From positions 298,901,957 through 298,965,956 of the forward strand of contig NC_133650.1 in the NCBI RefSeq assembly GCF_009905375.1: 64,000 nucleotides of DNA, in the 5' to 3' direction. The notes beneath the pieces were generated by a model. It made no database searches, was not told the DNA's origin, and saw only the letters and a program-made list of their open reading frames with translations. This document shows, one piece after another, positions 11,198 to 23,040 of the stretch. Both the position numbers and the translations under genes were made by a program. Each line of letters opens with the position of its first letter. Position 1 is the first letter of the stretch. This DNA comes from Apium graveolens. Its lineage: Eukaryota; Streptophyta; Magnoliopsida; Apiales; Apiaceae.

Positions 11198-11956
11198 TTT
11201 ATGAGATTATGATATTTTCACGGACATACTTCATCTAGGAAATTCGAGAAATACCTTATCTATTTGAAATTAATATGACTAGTGATGATGATCCCATCAT
11301 ATGCGTATACGTCATAAACTATAACTAAGAATTATATTAAGGCTTGATTTGTAAGTGGTGTATGGAATTTTTGTCCATTAATACACTTGTTGTACCGGAG
11401 CCTGAATACTTTTATGTGACATACTGTAAATTTTTTTGATTAATCTTATATCGAGTTAAAAGGTTCTTGAGAGTTCTAATCCCATATATTCAGCACCATC
11501 CTCTCGAAAACCCTCGTGTTCTTCGGTAACATTGATGTAAGCTTTTCATGGTAGCTATTTGAATCGTTATATTTTACCATGCTATTTCAACAATGATCTC
11601 GTATTTTGTCAAATTAAAATGAAATAATGATCAAAATAACTCATTTTTGGTATCCAGCTGCTCAAAATATCTAAAAGCGTTGAATATTGACCAAAATATT
11701 CGTTGTATACACATCTGAGGTATATATATTTATTTTCATTAAAATTTGTTCAGGCACGATAAACATGAACATTTGTTTTTTTATTTTGTATATGGTATTC
11801 ATATATATATATAAAGGAACGCATATGTTCTTTACAAAAAAAATTTAAAAAAATGAATAAGTATCTCCCATATGTGTATTCGATGAATAGTTAGGAAGAA
11901 ACTTTAAGATTTTAGGTATTTTATGTATTTGTTCTCCAAAAATGAGTATTTGGATA
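11198..11956. other. Unassigned AT-rich flank between CopB and TatH
   Basis: No convincing coding frame, LTR edge or repeat was recognised in these 759 bp. The last five bases, GGATA (11952-11956), are the left target duplication of TatH; the right copy is at 63714-63718. This is presumably older genomic DNA that hosted both elements. Confidence 0.6.
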
Positions 11957-12496
11957 TGTTATGAGTAAAAAGCTAAGGTGTATTTAATGTTAGGGTTCAT
12001 GAGCTTCAATGCTCTATTTGACTGCTATCGTGCTTCGTGACTCAATCTGCCTTCACAAGATGCCTATATACCTTATTATGTGTTAAGGATCAAGTCAAAA
12101 AATGTAGTTCTGATTTGTGGGGTGAGACCCCTTATATAGGCATAGGAAGCCCTAAATTCGATTAGGGTTAGGAGACTTGGTGGGAAAGTCTCAGATGTAG
12201 AATAGACTTTGGAGTCCTTGCATGTAGGGATTTGCTTCCTTTATAGGACCATGTGGCTTGAGTACTACTCTTTTGAGAGTTTGATTCTGATTTGAACTTG
12301 TTTTCTCAATCACAACTTGGGCCGATACTAGCCCTACGAATTTTAATAATGAAACCTTGGTTTGCGGGCCCTTTGAGGCCAATTGATGACATACTAATTG
12401 TTGGGCCTTAATAACTGGGCTTCGTCTTTGGACCAAATCAGGCATAATTAATGTGCTTATTTATTACGCAGTTAGGATTATTTTTATCCCATATCA
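11957..12496 (-). repeat. 3' LTR of TatH
   Basis: On the plus strand it runs from TGTTATGAG to CCATATCA, giving TG...CA termini on the minus strand (TGATATGGG...CTCATAACA). It is collinear with the right LTR at 63176-63713. GGATA precedes it. It includes CTTATATAGGCATAGG near 12131, a possible TATA element on the plus strand. Confidence 0.88.
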
Positions 12497-12512
12497 TTTC
12501 CCCTCCAACTTC
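12497..12512 (-). other. Polypurine tract of TatH
   Basis: On the minus strand it reads GGAGGGGAAA directly before the LTR start TGATATGGG. This fixes this LTR as the 3' one and the element as minus-strand. Confidence 0.85.
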
Positions 12513-12906
12513 TAGGAAAATATATAAGATTTTGTAGAAGTTAAGTTGTCATTTTGCCCTTGCAGGGTATCGTTTTTATCATAAAGTGTGGAGCGACCTA
12601 CACGTTTACAACGATTTACCATTCTCGAGGCTTCAAACTATTTTCAGGAAATTTTTCATACTCATTTTCTTTACACTCTTCCTCTGCTAGGATATTCCTT
12701 GATGCGGTTAATGCACCAAATGCTGGGACTTCGGAGGTCTCGCTTCCCGGTCAGCGAGTCGCGGTCCAGGGGCGAAGCACCCTGGTTTAGTAATTTTCAA
12801 GAATTACTCTTTTAATTCCTTAATTTTTCGGGATTTTTTTCAAATTTTCTGCTAATTTCGACCAGGATCCTATTTGAAATACTTGCCAGTTCCTGTGCTC
12901 TAGTAG
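12513..12906 (-). other. TatH untranslated region near the 3' LTR
   Basis: No domain was recognised in either orientation; short open frames here have no family resemblance. It lies between the polypurine tract and the tandem repeats. Confidence 0.5.
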
Positions 12907-13282
12907 AAAATTTTCGACTAGGAACCACGACCTGGATTTCGACCTCGATCCTGGTCGTTCCCAAGGTCCAACTTAGGCTTCTATTCGAAGTAATTCGAAC
13001 GGAATCCACGACCTGGATTTCGACCTCGATCTTGGTCGTTCCCAAGGTCCAACTTTGGCTTCCATTCAAAGTATTTTGAACTGAATCCATGATCTGGATT
13101 TTGACCTCGATCCTGGTCATTTCCAAGGTCCATTTTCAGGCTTCTATTCGAAGTAATTCGAACAGAATCCATGACCTGGATTTTGACCTCGATCCTGGTC
13201 GTTTCCAAGGTCCATTTTCAGGCTTCTATTCGAAGTAATTTAAATAGAACCCACGACCTAGATTTTGACCTTGATCCTGGTC
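12907..13282. repeat. Tandem repeat, unit 81-82 bp, about 4.5 copies (TatH)
   Basis: The landmark CCACGACCTGGATTT (or a one-base variant) recurs at about 12925, 13006, 13087, 13169 and 13251, so the period is 81-82 bp. Each unit also holds ACCTCGATCCTGGTCGTT and GGCTTCTATTCGAAGTAATT. Tandem repeats near the 3' end are a known feature of Tat/Ogre elements. Open frames across it are a by-product of the near multiple-of-three period. Confidence 0.88.
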
Positions 13283-13547
13283 TTCCCAAATGGTTTGGGC
13301 TTTTTAGGCCTTCAATTTCCTAATCCTAATTGGATTGGGCCTTTGGGCCTTCAGTTTCCCAAATGGTTTGGGCTTTTTAGGCCTTCAGTTTCCTAATCAT
13401 AACTGGATTGGGCCTTTGGGCCTTCAATTTCCTAAATGGTTTGGGCTTTTTAGGCCTTCAGTTTCCTAATCCTAATAGGATTGGGGCTTTGGGCCTTCAA
13501 TTTCCTAATCCTAATTGGATTGGGCCTTTGGGCCTTTAATTTCCTGA
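13283..13547. repeat. Tandem repeat, unit 73 bp made of two related halves (TatH)
   Basis: The segment CCCAAATGGTTTGGGC recurs at about 13285, 13358 and 13431. It alternates with the related half-unit TAATTGGATTGGGCCTTTGG, each ending GGCCTTCA. It directly abuts the 81-bp array, and GGGCC-type small palindromes recur throughout. Confidence 0.85.
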
Positions 13548-13929
13548 GGAAATTTCAAGAATATTCTGGAAATTGGGTTTTTCGTCTTTGGGCCTCAGGT
13601 TTATGAGCCTTTGACGTTTTACCTTCCCAAACTTCACCAATATAATAAAGTGAGTGGGATCATTCTCTTTCTCACTTTTCACTTCACAAGTTTCCTCTAA
13701 AAAACTCTAAGCATTTTCTGGCAATTCTAGGCATTTTCCGGCAATCAAATCTCCAGCATCCGGTTGAAGATCTTCAAATCTCCAAGTTTTTCCAGGTATA
13801 TTCACTGTTTTCCTCTTGTTTTTCCAGTTTTTTGCTTAACTTCTGGGTTTTATATGAATATCTTCAGAATTTTCTGGGTTTTTCCTGCACCTTACGTGCA
13901 CAAATTCATGCCCAAATTCATACTTTTCT
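13548..13929 (+). promoter_or_regulatory. Upstream region of the TatH antisense gene
   Basis: This is non-coding sequence immediately before the antisense ORF. It includes CAATATAATAAAGTG at about 13638 (possible CAAT/TATA-like block) followed by a pyrimidine-rich leader with several TTTCCAG segments that could be splice acceptors. Promoter assignment is inference from position only. Confidence 0.35.
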
Positions 13930-15500
13930 TTGATCGATATGATCAATAATCGAGAGGGTGAATACCCGTATGGCGCTCATTTGGACGTGTTTGATCACGT
14001 CAACACATTCTATGATGCGAATGAGCTGGAGAAAATGAACCTTGTGTTCAAGGTCCAAAAGCCCTACAAGCTGATTTTCGCGAGTCCTGCAAATAGGGCT
14101 TGCCATTGGAATAAAGACGCTTTGTGCGTTTTCAGGGATTCCATCAGGGCAGGTATCAGGTTCCGCTTTCACCCTTTAATCCCTGTTCTACTCGCTGATA
14201 TTGGGATCAATCCCTGTCAACTCCCTCCAAACGCTTGGAGATTGATTTGCTTTTTGTCGCAATACGCTAAGCACAATGTGTCCCCAACGGTTGCTGTTTT
14301 CAGAAAGATTTTTCATTTTAAAAACAGCCCTGATAAGAATCCAGGATGGGTTACTTTGAATCAACGCCCTACAATCCCCCAGATAGTCAATGGGAAGTCT
14401 ATCCTGGATAACAATCTGGGTTGGAAGAAATAGTTTGTTTACTTGGTCTTGGAAGGAGGTGATTGGGGCACGCTCTTCCGTTCGTATTCCGGGCAGGTGG
14501 TCGATGGGAGCCCCAACGACATTTCACTGTCTGAATAAGAGACGAAGGCATTTGATCTTCTTACTCAGGATAACGGGATGTCTCACTCTTGGGACCTTAT
14601 TAAGGCGAGGATTCTCGTCGAGCGTGGGCTTTCTCTCGTCCCTATGAAGAGTAAATTATAACTTTTGTCTTCTTTCCTTCACATAATTAGCTTAGCATGT
14701 TTCTCCTGTTTTATCTGTCATTTAACCCTTCATGCAACGTCGACTGAAAAAATAGTATAGGTGACCAAGCCCAAAGACTTGGAAACCACAAGGATGAAGC
14801 GAGCGGGGAAGCTTTTCAAAGACCCGCGCCTAGGAGATCGCTTCCCTGAATTTCTACTTCAGGCAGGAGAAGGGGATGAGGAAGGCCCCAGTCAGCCTCT
14901 TCGGACAAAACAGAAGCCAAGGGCCTTTTTTCAGCCAGCATGGGGAATCCGGGGAAAAGATAATATAGTCGGAAACATGAAGCATGCCAAGAAGTGGTCA
15001 CTTCAGTCTATTTCCCTGGTGGATTACAAAGATTTTGTCCTTCAACAAGACTTGGAAGCTAATAAGTTGTTTGGTGCTCAGGCCCTGGCGACGGTAATTT
15101 GTCTTTGCCATACTTCTCTTACTTATTTACTTACCTTTTCTTGGGCCAAACTTATTTTTTTCTTCTTCCCTTTCCTTTCCTTTCAGGTAAACGCCCATTT
15201 TCAAGGGGCGCTTAACCAGGCTAAGGCTTGGAAAGTTTCTTGTGACGATACCACTAAGAAGCTCGAGGAGGCCAACGAGATAATTGAACATCTTAAGGCC
15301 CAGCTTTCCTCCTCGACTTCTGATTTGGAAACTGCTTGGGCCAAGATCGTTGTTCTCAATGACGAAAAAGAAAAAAGGTTTGATGCCTGGATGGATACCC
15401 AGGAGTTCAAATATTTGATGAAGGAGCACGACACACTCACCCATCCCATGAGCTTCAAGGAGGGCTGGGACGCTGCAGTTGAGGCTATTCAAGCCGAATA
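13930..15500 (+). pseudogene. Antisense Transposase_28-like gene of TatH (aORF), interrupted and truncated
   Basis: The first exon starts with ATG at 13930 (in a GATCGATATGATC context). It encodes a block like the plant Transposase_28 family (putative gypsy-type transposon domain): RFRFHPLIPVLLADIGINP, then LPPNAWRLICFLSQYAKHN, then VFRKIFHFKNSP. In-frame TAG at 14431-14433 and TAA near 14536 break it, but the same frame stays meaningful to about 14650. Likely introns are 14651-14760 and 15094-15186 (GT...AG, pyrimidine-rich acceptor). The last exon is a coiled-coil-like segment (KLEEANEIIEHLKAQLSS) followed by FKEGWDAAVEAIQAE. At 15501 the coding ends abruptly in antisense CopF gag. Antisense extra ORFs are known from Tat elements; their function is unknown. 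Confidence 0.72.
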
Positions 15501-15706
15501 TCAGGATCTCACCATTCATGCCTAAGATTGGGGACTGAAGGCTCATTGCTAGTAGCAGCTCTCATTGGAACATGATGACCTCTCTCTATGCAATCCACAT
15601 AGGCCTCATCTTGAGCAAGAAGATGTGGGTGCATCTTCACCTTCCAGTGGTGATAATTGTCTTTGTCCAGAAATGGAATCTTCACTCAAACATCCTTCTT
15701 GTTCAT
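15501..15706 (-). pseudogene. CopF gag N-terminal fragment
   Basis: The ATG is at 15706 (minus), and the translation starts MNKKDV then an in-frame TGA where CopD has GGA. After this the frame matches CopD Gag (KIPFLDKDNYHHWKVKMH...). Homology ends at about 15501 inside the UBN2-like region, where the TatH antisense gene begins. Only about 68 codons remain. Confidence 0.75.
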
Positions 15707-15753
15707 CTTGCTGTTTTGTTATGATCTTTAAACTCTTTTTACTTCAAGAGCTT

Positions 15754-15765
15754 GCTCTGATACCA
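15754..15765 (-). other. Primer binding site next to the CopF LTR
   Basis: Minus-strand TGGTATCAGAGC, initiator tRNA-Met type, lies two bases from the LTR edge. It shows that this LTR acts as a 5' LTR for the gag fragment on its left. Confidence 0.9.
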
Positions 15766-15767
15766 AT

Positions 15768-16796
15768 TATTATTCCCTAACAATATAACAAGAATTACAG
15801 AAGGAGGGTTGAATGTAATTCTGGCTTCTTTTTGAGATTTATGAAAAATGGTTATAACTCAATTTATATCTAACTGTTTGATTTGCAAAGTGCGGAATAC
15901 GGAGTTAAGTTATTCAAATATAAAGTAGTAAAAACTCAGGTCTTTAAAACTTTCTGGTGGATTTAAATGTATCCACTAGATATATCTATATCAAGAGAAC
16001 CCTGTGTAGCTTGAATAGCTCACAGCTGCTTTACAAGTGAACAAACAAACTGCAGAAAAATTCTACAGAATACAGCTTATAAATGTTTCTCTGCTAAAAA
16101 TGTATTTGCTTAGTTGGTTTGTTCTACTAGCTACACCTTGTTTATATATCACCAAGTTTACATGATAATAAGACAAGATTATAAAAAAAAACCTATCAAG
16201 TCTAACTCCATGCTGCTTCACTACTCTATTCCAGCATCTTTGAATATCTTCATAATAGCATGGAAATGGTAATGCTTCTTTGTTCTTAAAACCCTGCTAA
16301 ACAGGCTGCCACATTCCTTTTGCAAACACTCGACGCATGTGACTGTGTTGTCACTATCAACAGATATTTGAATTGATCATCCGTCGGGTACATGCTTGTT
16401 ATCCGTCGGGTAGCCTTGTTGATCATTCGTCGGGTAACTTTGTTGATCATCTGTCGGGTAGCCATTTATCACTTGACTCCATTTTATTTGTGCAGAATTA
16501 CAAGACATCTTATATTTACATTTAATCAACCTATTCTGCACATCTACTAGTAGTCTACATGATTTATAAGCTACTACAGAATCTTATACAAAGTTGTTTG
16601 CAGAAATGTGCTACATGACTTATTGTTACATAAGCTACTCACCCGGTGAATATCAATTAGTCATCCGTCGGGACTATATTGAATCAGCCGCCGGGACTAT
16701 AATTGATCATCCGTTGGGTGCTACAAAATTCACTAAGTTAAATCTACTAAGGTATTTTGTTTAGCTTATCATCAAGTACACAACATATTCCTAACA
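15768..16796 (-). repeat. Single LTR of CopF (1029 bp)
   Basis: The right edge CTAACA (16791-16796) adjoins a polypurine tract; the left edge adjoins a primer site. The expected plus-strand TGTTAG at the left edge reads TATTAT, so the terminal dinucleotide has mutated. The LTR is collinear with the CopD LTR. Minus-strand CCCGACGGAT words occur about 8 times with variants (16378-16716). A TATATAAA box lies on the minus strand near 16141-16150. Confidence 0.8.
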
Positions 16797-16810
16797 ATCT
16801 CCCCCAATTT
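16797..16810 (-). other. Polypurine tract of CopF
   Basis: On the minus strand AAATTGGGGGAGAT precedes the LTR start TGTTAG. It is the same as in CopD, and shows that this LTR is also the 3' LTR for the ORF3 on its right. Confidence 0.88.
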
Positions 16811-17001
16811 ATATTTACTGGAATTGTAGCCATAAATTAAGAGAAACTTGATGATAACAAAACATCCAAAAATTATAGATTGAGAAATAGTAGATAAAAC
16901 TGATAAGTGCTACAAATTGCTGAAAGTTGAACAATGCAAAGTACACAAATAAATTGCTCACAATTGTTATCAAGATGCTCCTTTAGTCTGAGCAGATAGA
17001 T

Positions 17002-20000
17002 CTATTTCCTTGATTGTCTGGATTTCTTCCCAAGCCTTCTGTTATTTTTTTCAATTTGATTCTGAAGTTGTCTGTGGAATTCAAGTTCATCAGCTTCTGA
17101 GAGATTTAGCATTTCCTGCATTTCCAAAAGAGTCTCATTGCTAGAGATACTCAATTGGTCCTCCAATCTGAAGAATCTTCTAACACCTTTGTCATCCATG
17201 AATTCCATCAGCCAATAGGGCCTTAGATGCACTTTTTTTCCTGTAAAGGGAATATATAGAGTTTTTGGAAGTGCATCTTTGGCTCTAGTACTCCTTAGTT
17301 CCTCAATCCTCTTTAGAACTATTTTTCTTCCAGTCTCATTGTATCCAAAATTCTTTTTGAAGGATGAGTAGACTTTAATCAGAATAGATTGGCTTTCTTC
17401 GAGAATCCTGTGAAGAGGCCATGTCATCTCTTTCCCTCCCTTGTATCTAAATACCAGTCTTTCAGGAAGATGTTTGTAAGCATCAATTCCTCTTACTTCT
17501 TCCAGTTCATCCAAGTAGAGATTCAAGTCTGAAAATTCCTTGATATCACAAATGTACGTGAGATCCCTCTTGTTGACTATGAGTTGGGATTTGGTTAGAG
17601 CTTTGGATCTTAGAGATACAGGCTTCACTTTCTTGCTAGCTCTTGTCTTTGTCTTCTTTGTCTTGAAGATGGGTAAATTAAGCTCAGGAATTGGTAAACT
17701 ATCCCAGTCTACTGGCTCATCCTTAGGAACAATTGGTTCACCATGAATATTTCTTGTTGGATCAACCACTTTGAATTCTTCATATACCACTGAGAGTTTT
17801 GATGTCTGAGTTATAGTTGTAGGCTTTTTGGGAAATTGTTCTTCCAATTCCTCATCATTAAAGTTCATTTTCCTCTTGGAATGGAGTTTGTATCTAAATC
17901 TTCTTTTCTGCTGTGATTCTTCTTGCATTTTCAGATCCTTAGGTTCAGTAATTACAGTTGGTTGTACAGGAAGTTCTGTTATGGTTTTTACAGCTTGAAG
18001 TTTGGCCAAGATAACAGCTTTTTCCTTCTTTTACTTTTGCTTCTTAGCATCCAAAGCAGCTTGCTTCTTTTCTAGCCTGATTCTTTCTTTCTCTTCCTTC
18101 TTAGCTTTCACAAACAGTGGGTGTCCAACCACCACACAAATTTCCTTACCATTTCTGTAAATTTTAGCAATTCTCCTTTTAAGCACTGAATCAGTTGGAT
18201 CTTTGTAGAATGCAATAGACCTACCCAACAGCTTCTTCTCATCTGGACTAGGTGTTTCAAACACTGTATCCATAAGATTCTTGTCTGAAAACTTAGAGTA
18301 GTTCCTTTTGGCCTTCATGATGAGATCTTTCTTTGGAGATTTGATGCAGGAAGTTTGACCTCTTTCCAGATAGTTCATACTTATGTCATTCAAAGAAAAT
18401 TTCATGACTTTAGAGTGATGATTGTAGACTCTGTCTGGCTTCTGAATTGGCCCAAACTTTTGTTGGATATCTGCATCTATCTTTCTCCATTTTTCTTTTA
18501 TTTCCTTCTCTAAAGATGTAATATCAAGCATCTTGGGATTTGATGTCAACTCAAGCTTTTCAGCTACTCTTTGGATTAGATCAATGTTATCCAACACTGG
18601 TGGCTTTGTGAAAGCAATTGTTGGCACAATCACTTTGCTGACTTGTATGTTTAGCACTTTTTGCTCCCCCTTACTTCTTGATTCCCCTTGACTGAATAAG
18701 ACAATTGAGCTTGCTTTCTCCCCCTAAGAAGAGGTTTCTTTCTCCCCCTTTTTGTTATCATCAAGTTGAGTAGAAGAAGTAGTTTGTGCTGCCACTAGCC
18801 TTTGAAGCAAGTCTGTTTGTTGTGCCTGATGTAGATGTATAGCTGTTCGAGAGGCTTTCATTATTGTCATTCTTTTCTCCGAGGAGTCCACCTTGGTTGC
18901 AAGATCAGTGTTCTTCCTTAATTATCTTTTAACATCAAACATTGTAGCTTCTGGAAGTTTTGCATCTAATATTTCAGCTATATCCTTCTTCACTTGAGTG
19001 ATCTCTGTTTTGATAGAAGTGATATCCTGATTATGTTGGAAGCCTTGGATTTGATACAGATGTAGATAATTAAGATGTGCTTGTAGAAGCTGCTTGGTGC
19101 CTGCATCTATTGTAGATTGAATGGCATTATGTATTTCCTGGATTTGATGAATGAGAGTGACCTTAAAATGTTGAAGATCACAATCCTTGGAGAATGCCCA
19201 TGAAGGAAGGCCAGATCTAGAACTGGTGCCTACTTCTCCCCCGATGTTCATGATTTCCTCACTTGCACTATCATCTCCAAAGAAATCAGCAGATGCACCT
19301 GTTCCATAGTCAATATCATCATCACCATTAGGTGGCATAACTGTAATAGCATCCTTAACTCTTTGCATTGACTGAGTGGTGTGCACCAAGTTCAGCATCC
19401 TTTCTGCATTCTCATTGTCTTGGCCAGCCAAAATTTGATATGCCGGAACAGGATGAGTAAATGCCTCAACATCCAAAGAGAATGAACTTATAATAGCTTG
19501 ATTGTGCTGAGATAGTTTCTCTAAGTCTGCATCATTGGCATTCATTGACTCACTTGCAATGGATTTCACCCTTATTTCTCTTGTACCTGCATTTCTCTCA
19601 TTTTCTCTCTCTCTTTTTGCATCAAGGGCTCCCCTTGTCTCCCCACCCTCACACCCTCACCTTCACCATCTAAGGCGGGACTCCTTTCACTCACTTTTGC
19701 CAGTCCTGAAGAAATGGACTGCATTGGTTCACTCTTTTTCTCTCCTTTTTCCTGGGAGTAACCCAGACTCTCACTCAATTCACTCCATTCCCTCAGTCCT
19801 AGGAGTGATTGTACTACTACTAAGTCTTCTGAACTTGTTAGAATTGAAGAGATTTGAAGCTGTGCAGAGACACCCGATGGATGAGGAATATCCATCAGGT
19901 TAGCAGTTTGACTATCCGACGGATGAGCTTATCCGTCAGGATACAATCACTACTCGACGGATGATAAATATCCATCGGGATAGAAGAAATAATTGAGTTT

Positions 20001-21629
20001 AGAGTGGAGACTATTGTAGACTCTGTGCAGATTAATGAAAATTTTGGCACAGATGTCTCAACAGTCTCAGAAAGGAAAGGTAAATGAGCCAACAAATCAT
20101 CTAAAAGATGATGCTCACTTACTTGGATTTTTGGCTTCTCTAAGAGAGTTAAAGATGGAGAATTTGGAAGTGATGTTTTTATCATGTCAACATCCAATGA
20201 GTGTGTGGGAAAATTTGGTGTGTCAGGTACTTCAATTATGAGAGATTTTGGCTGTGACTCCATATTTATTGGAGCCACATCAACCTGACTTTGAGAGGGT
20301 GCAGTGACTGGGTCTTTTACACCAGTTTGCATATTGTGTGAGCCCTGTGCATCCCCAAGGGTTTTTGATCTTTTCTTTCTAGCATAAGTTTGTGGTGAGC
20401 TAGTGTCCCTACCCCTCTTGGCTTGTGCTCCTGGTTGGGAGCTTGTTTCAATGGTAACATCCTTTTGGGAGGATGAAACCAGTAATGAGCTAATATCCTT
20501 ATTAAGCACTACAGTTTGTTGAGAAACTGCAGTGTGGCTAGGCTGGGAAACACTCACATCTCCAACCTTATCCTTAGGGCTTCTTTGATTTTCACCATAT
20601 CCCTCACCTTTCTTGCCCACCTTCACACTCCCCTCTTTAGGTTTGGTGGATTTTACAACTGATCTCTTTTGAAAGAAATCAGAGGGGGCTTTCTTAGCTT
20701 TGGTTTTAGGAACTTTTGTTGGTTTGGTAGCTTGGGTAGGCAACTTTTGGGTCATTGACACAGTTGTCATAGCTACACTATAAAGCAAAGAAATTTGTGA
20801 GGTTGGAAGAGTGGAGACAAAAAAAATTACCTCACTTACCTGAGGTCCCTCCATTACTGGAAAGTAGTATAAGGGAACCTCCTTGTGATGGTTTGCTATG
20901 TTTAAATATGCAATGATCCTTTTTTCTTGAACTCAATAATTTAACTTGTTGGTTGGGTTCTCAATCACAATATCTTCAATAAGATGGTTAGCAAGCATCA
21001 TAAAGAATCTAGCATAATAGACACTTTTACCTCTCTTATTGATCTCTCTTAACTTAAAGCCTAACTCAAACAAAACAAAATTACTGAAATTGAAGTACTT
21101 ATCAGTAACTAGCATGCAAAGCATGTTAAGCATATAAATGTTTATATAGTCAAAGTTACTGATTTTACCAGAAAATACCTTAATTACTACATCACACAGA
21201 TAACTCCATTCTTTCTTAAGACCCAACCTCCTAATTTCACTTAATTTAGAAGTAGTGAGTGCATAGCCCATGGAATTAAGCATATTAACAATGTCAGTGT
21301 CTGTGTGTGGAGCAGTTACAGTATTATCAGAAATCTTGAAACATGCTTTAACAATATCACTATTTATGCAAAACTGCTTACCTTTCAGAGTGAATGTGAC
21401 GGTCTTGTATGTCGAGTTGTACACTACAGTTGTCCATATCTCTTTAACAACTTCACAGTAAATGGTGGGTGATTCCAGCATGGCATAGTTGAGTTTGCAG
21501 TTCCTCACAAAATCCATCATTTTGTGATAGTCACTAGACTGTTGAATCTCCTTGTTCACCAAAGCTGAGAAGTTGTTTTTTCTCATAGATATAACCGGTT
21601 TGAGACATGATTTACACTACAGGTGCCAT
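17002..21629 (-). pseudogene. CopF third ORF, multiply interrupted
   Basis: The start ATG is at 21629 (minus), giving MAPVV then a TAA stop and continuing IMSQTGYIYEKNNF, as in CopC and CopD. Open pieces lie at about 21586-20933, 20854-19895, 19569-18922, 18657-18031 and 18009-17002, in three phases, so several stops and frameshifts are present. The conserved end block (LYLDELEEVRGIDAYKHLPE, YWLMEFMDDKGVRRFFRLED) and basic tail are kept. At about 19866-19980 it carries the three inverted pairs of the CGACGGAT word also found in CopD and CopC ORF3. The part right of the start (21630-21833) is pol-ORF3 spacer. Function is unknown. Confidence 0.8.
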
Positions 21630-21833
21630 TGTTAGAGATTTGGAATTTGCAGAGAGAGAGTTTGCTTTTGAGAAGAAAGAAATTAGAGCAATTGAATCTT
21701 GAGAGTGATAAAAGAAATGAATAAAAAGTAAATTTGCTTTTATACTATCTCTGAAATTAACTGACAAAAATAATAAAGTAAAATAAAGTAACCAATAAAA
21801 ATTGCCCAAAATAGCCGTTTAAAAATATATACT

Positions 21834-23025
21834 GATTATGCCTTCGGCGCCCTATAGGTACCGTATGTCTTCGGGATACGGGTAGTACCTATATTTATGG
21901 TATGGCTGCGGGATACCAGTGTTGTTTCACGACTGATCATCGGGAACATCATGAAATGTTGTTGGTTCCAATCTAAATTGATATTTAAATTTCTTTATAG
22001 TTTTGATAATCATAGAATAATAATTTATCAACTGATTCTGTTTTGGATTAAAAGTATTGATTCTGTTTTGGATTAAAAATGAATTGCGGTTTTGATTCAG
22101 ATTCTGATTTATGCTGATACTTACGTTGTTGTTAAATATCAAAGGTGGTATTAGTATAGATGATTGATGTTGACTTCAATATGGGTGTTGTGAGCATCAA
22201 AGTTCGTATTGATATCTAATTTGATATGGCAACAAAGTAAGTATTAATTTGAAGAGTTTGGTTTTGAGTAAAGTTTATGATTCAATCCATAATCATTGCT
22301 TCTTATTGTTATGGTTTACGATATTTCCGTAAACAATGTTTTACGAGTTTTATTCTCGTTAAGATTCAAAGTATTGCTGAAGCAGTTTGCTCAAAAATAT
22401 CAAAATGGTTTTGAATACAATTAAGGAATCAATTATGGGGTTCCTCAACTAAAATTTTATGGTTCAACAATTATGATTTTAAATGTTCTGCGCTATTGCA
22501 GATGTCAGTTTTATATTAAAATGACCCGATATTTACTATAATGAACTTGCTGAGCATTTCTTCCGCTCATACTTGCCTGTTTTAAATTTAACCTCCAGTG
22601 ATGATTAGCTTGCACTGTTTAGCAGCGTAATTCAAGGAAGCAAAGAAGAAGCTTTTGGAAAGTGGTTGGTCCAGGATTGTGAATTAGTGTAAGTTCTTTT
22701 ATGTAAAGTTGTTTATATTATATTATATTATAATTGTATTATTTTATAGTTGGGCCTAGTATGCTTCATTTCGAAGTTATACTAGTGGGTTTAGTTTGGA
22801 GTTGGAATTTATCGAAAAGAGTTTTAAAATAAAGTGAAAAATTTATTGCTGGAATTTGGAATTCTTGTTTCTAGAACTGTAACCTTAAAAGATCTTGGAT
22901 TAGTTTGGGGTCATTTATGATAAATATCTTCCGCTGGCATTTAATTATTGATTAAACAGGTTGATTTGGATTGAGATTTCATAGTGACGACCAAATCCTC
23001 TGACCCCGGATTTGGGGGCGTTATA
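21834..23025 (+). repeat. Truncated 5' LTR of TekJ
   Basis: It is homologous to the last 1.2 kb of the 3' LTR, beginning TATGCCTT and GGCGCCCTATAGGTACC. The end reads GGGGGCGTTATA where the 3' LTR has GGGGGCGTTACA, so the terminal CA has mutated. The left side stops at the CopF junction, so about 3.6 kb of LTR is missing. Confidence 0.8.
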
Positions 23026-23028
23026 GGT

Positions 23029-23040
23029 TGGTATCAGAGC
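23029..23040 (+). other. Primer binding site of TekJ
   Basis: TGGTATCAGAGC, complementary to initiator tRNA-Met, lies three bases after the LTR end. Confidence 0.88.

Larger units (their letters stand above)
15501..21833 (-). mobile_element. CopF: rearranged SIRE-like copia fragment (gag-LTR-ORF3 order)
   Basis: From left to right on the plus strand it has antisense gag start, antisense primer site, one LTR, antisense polypurine tract, antisense ORF3, and part of the pol-ORF3 spacer. A normal minus-strand copia copy would have ORF3 and gag at opposite ends with LTRs outside. Here a single LTR joins the gag of one copy to the ORF3 of another (or of a circle). Neither outer edge is an LTR terminus. 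Sequence and repeated word place it close to CopD. Confidence 0.8.

Noticed and set aside
12812..13208. Minus-strand open frames with repeated peptides
   Set aside because: They arise from the 81-bp tandem repeat; no start context or domain.
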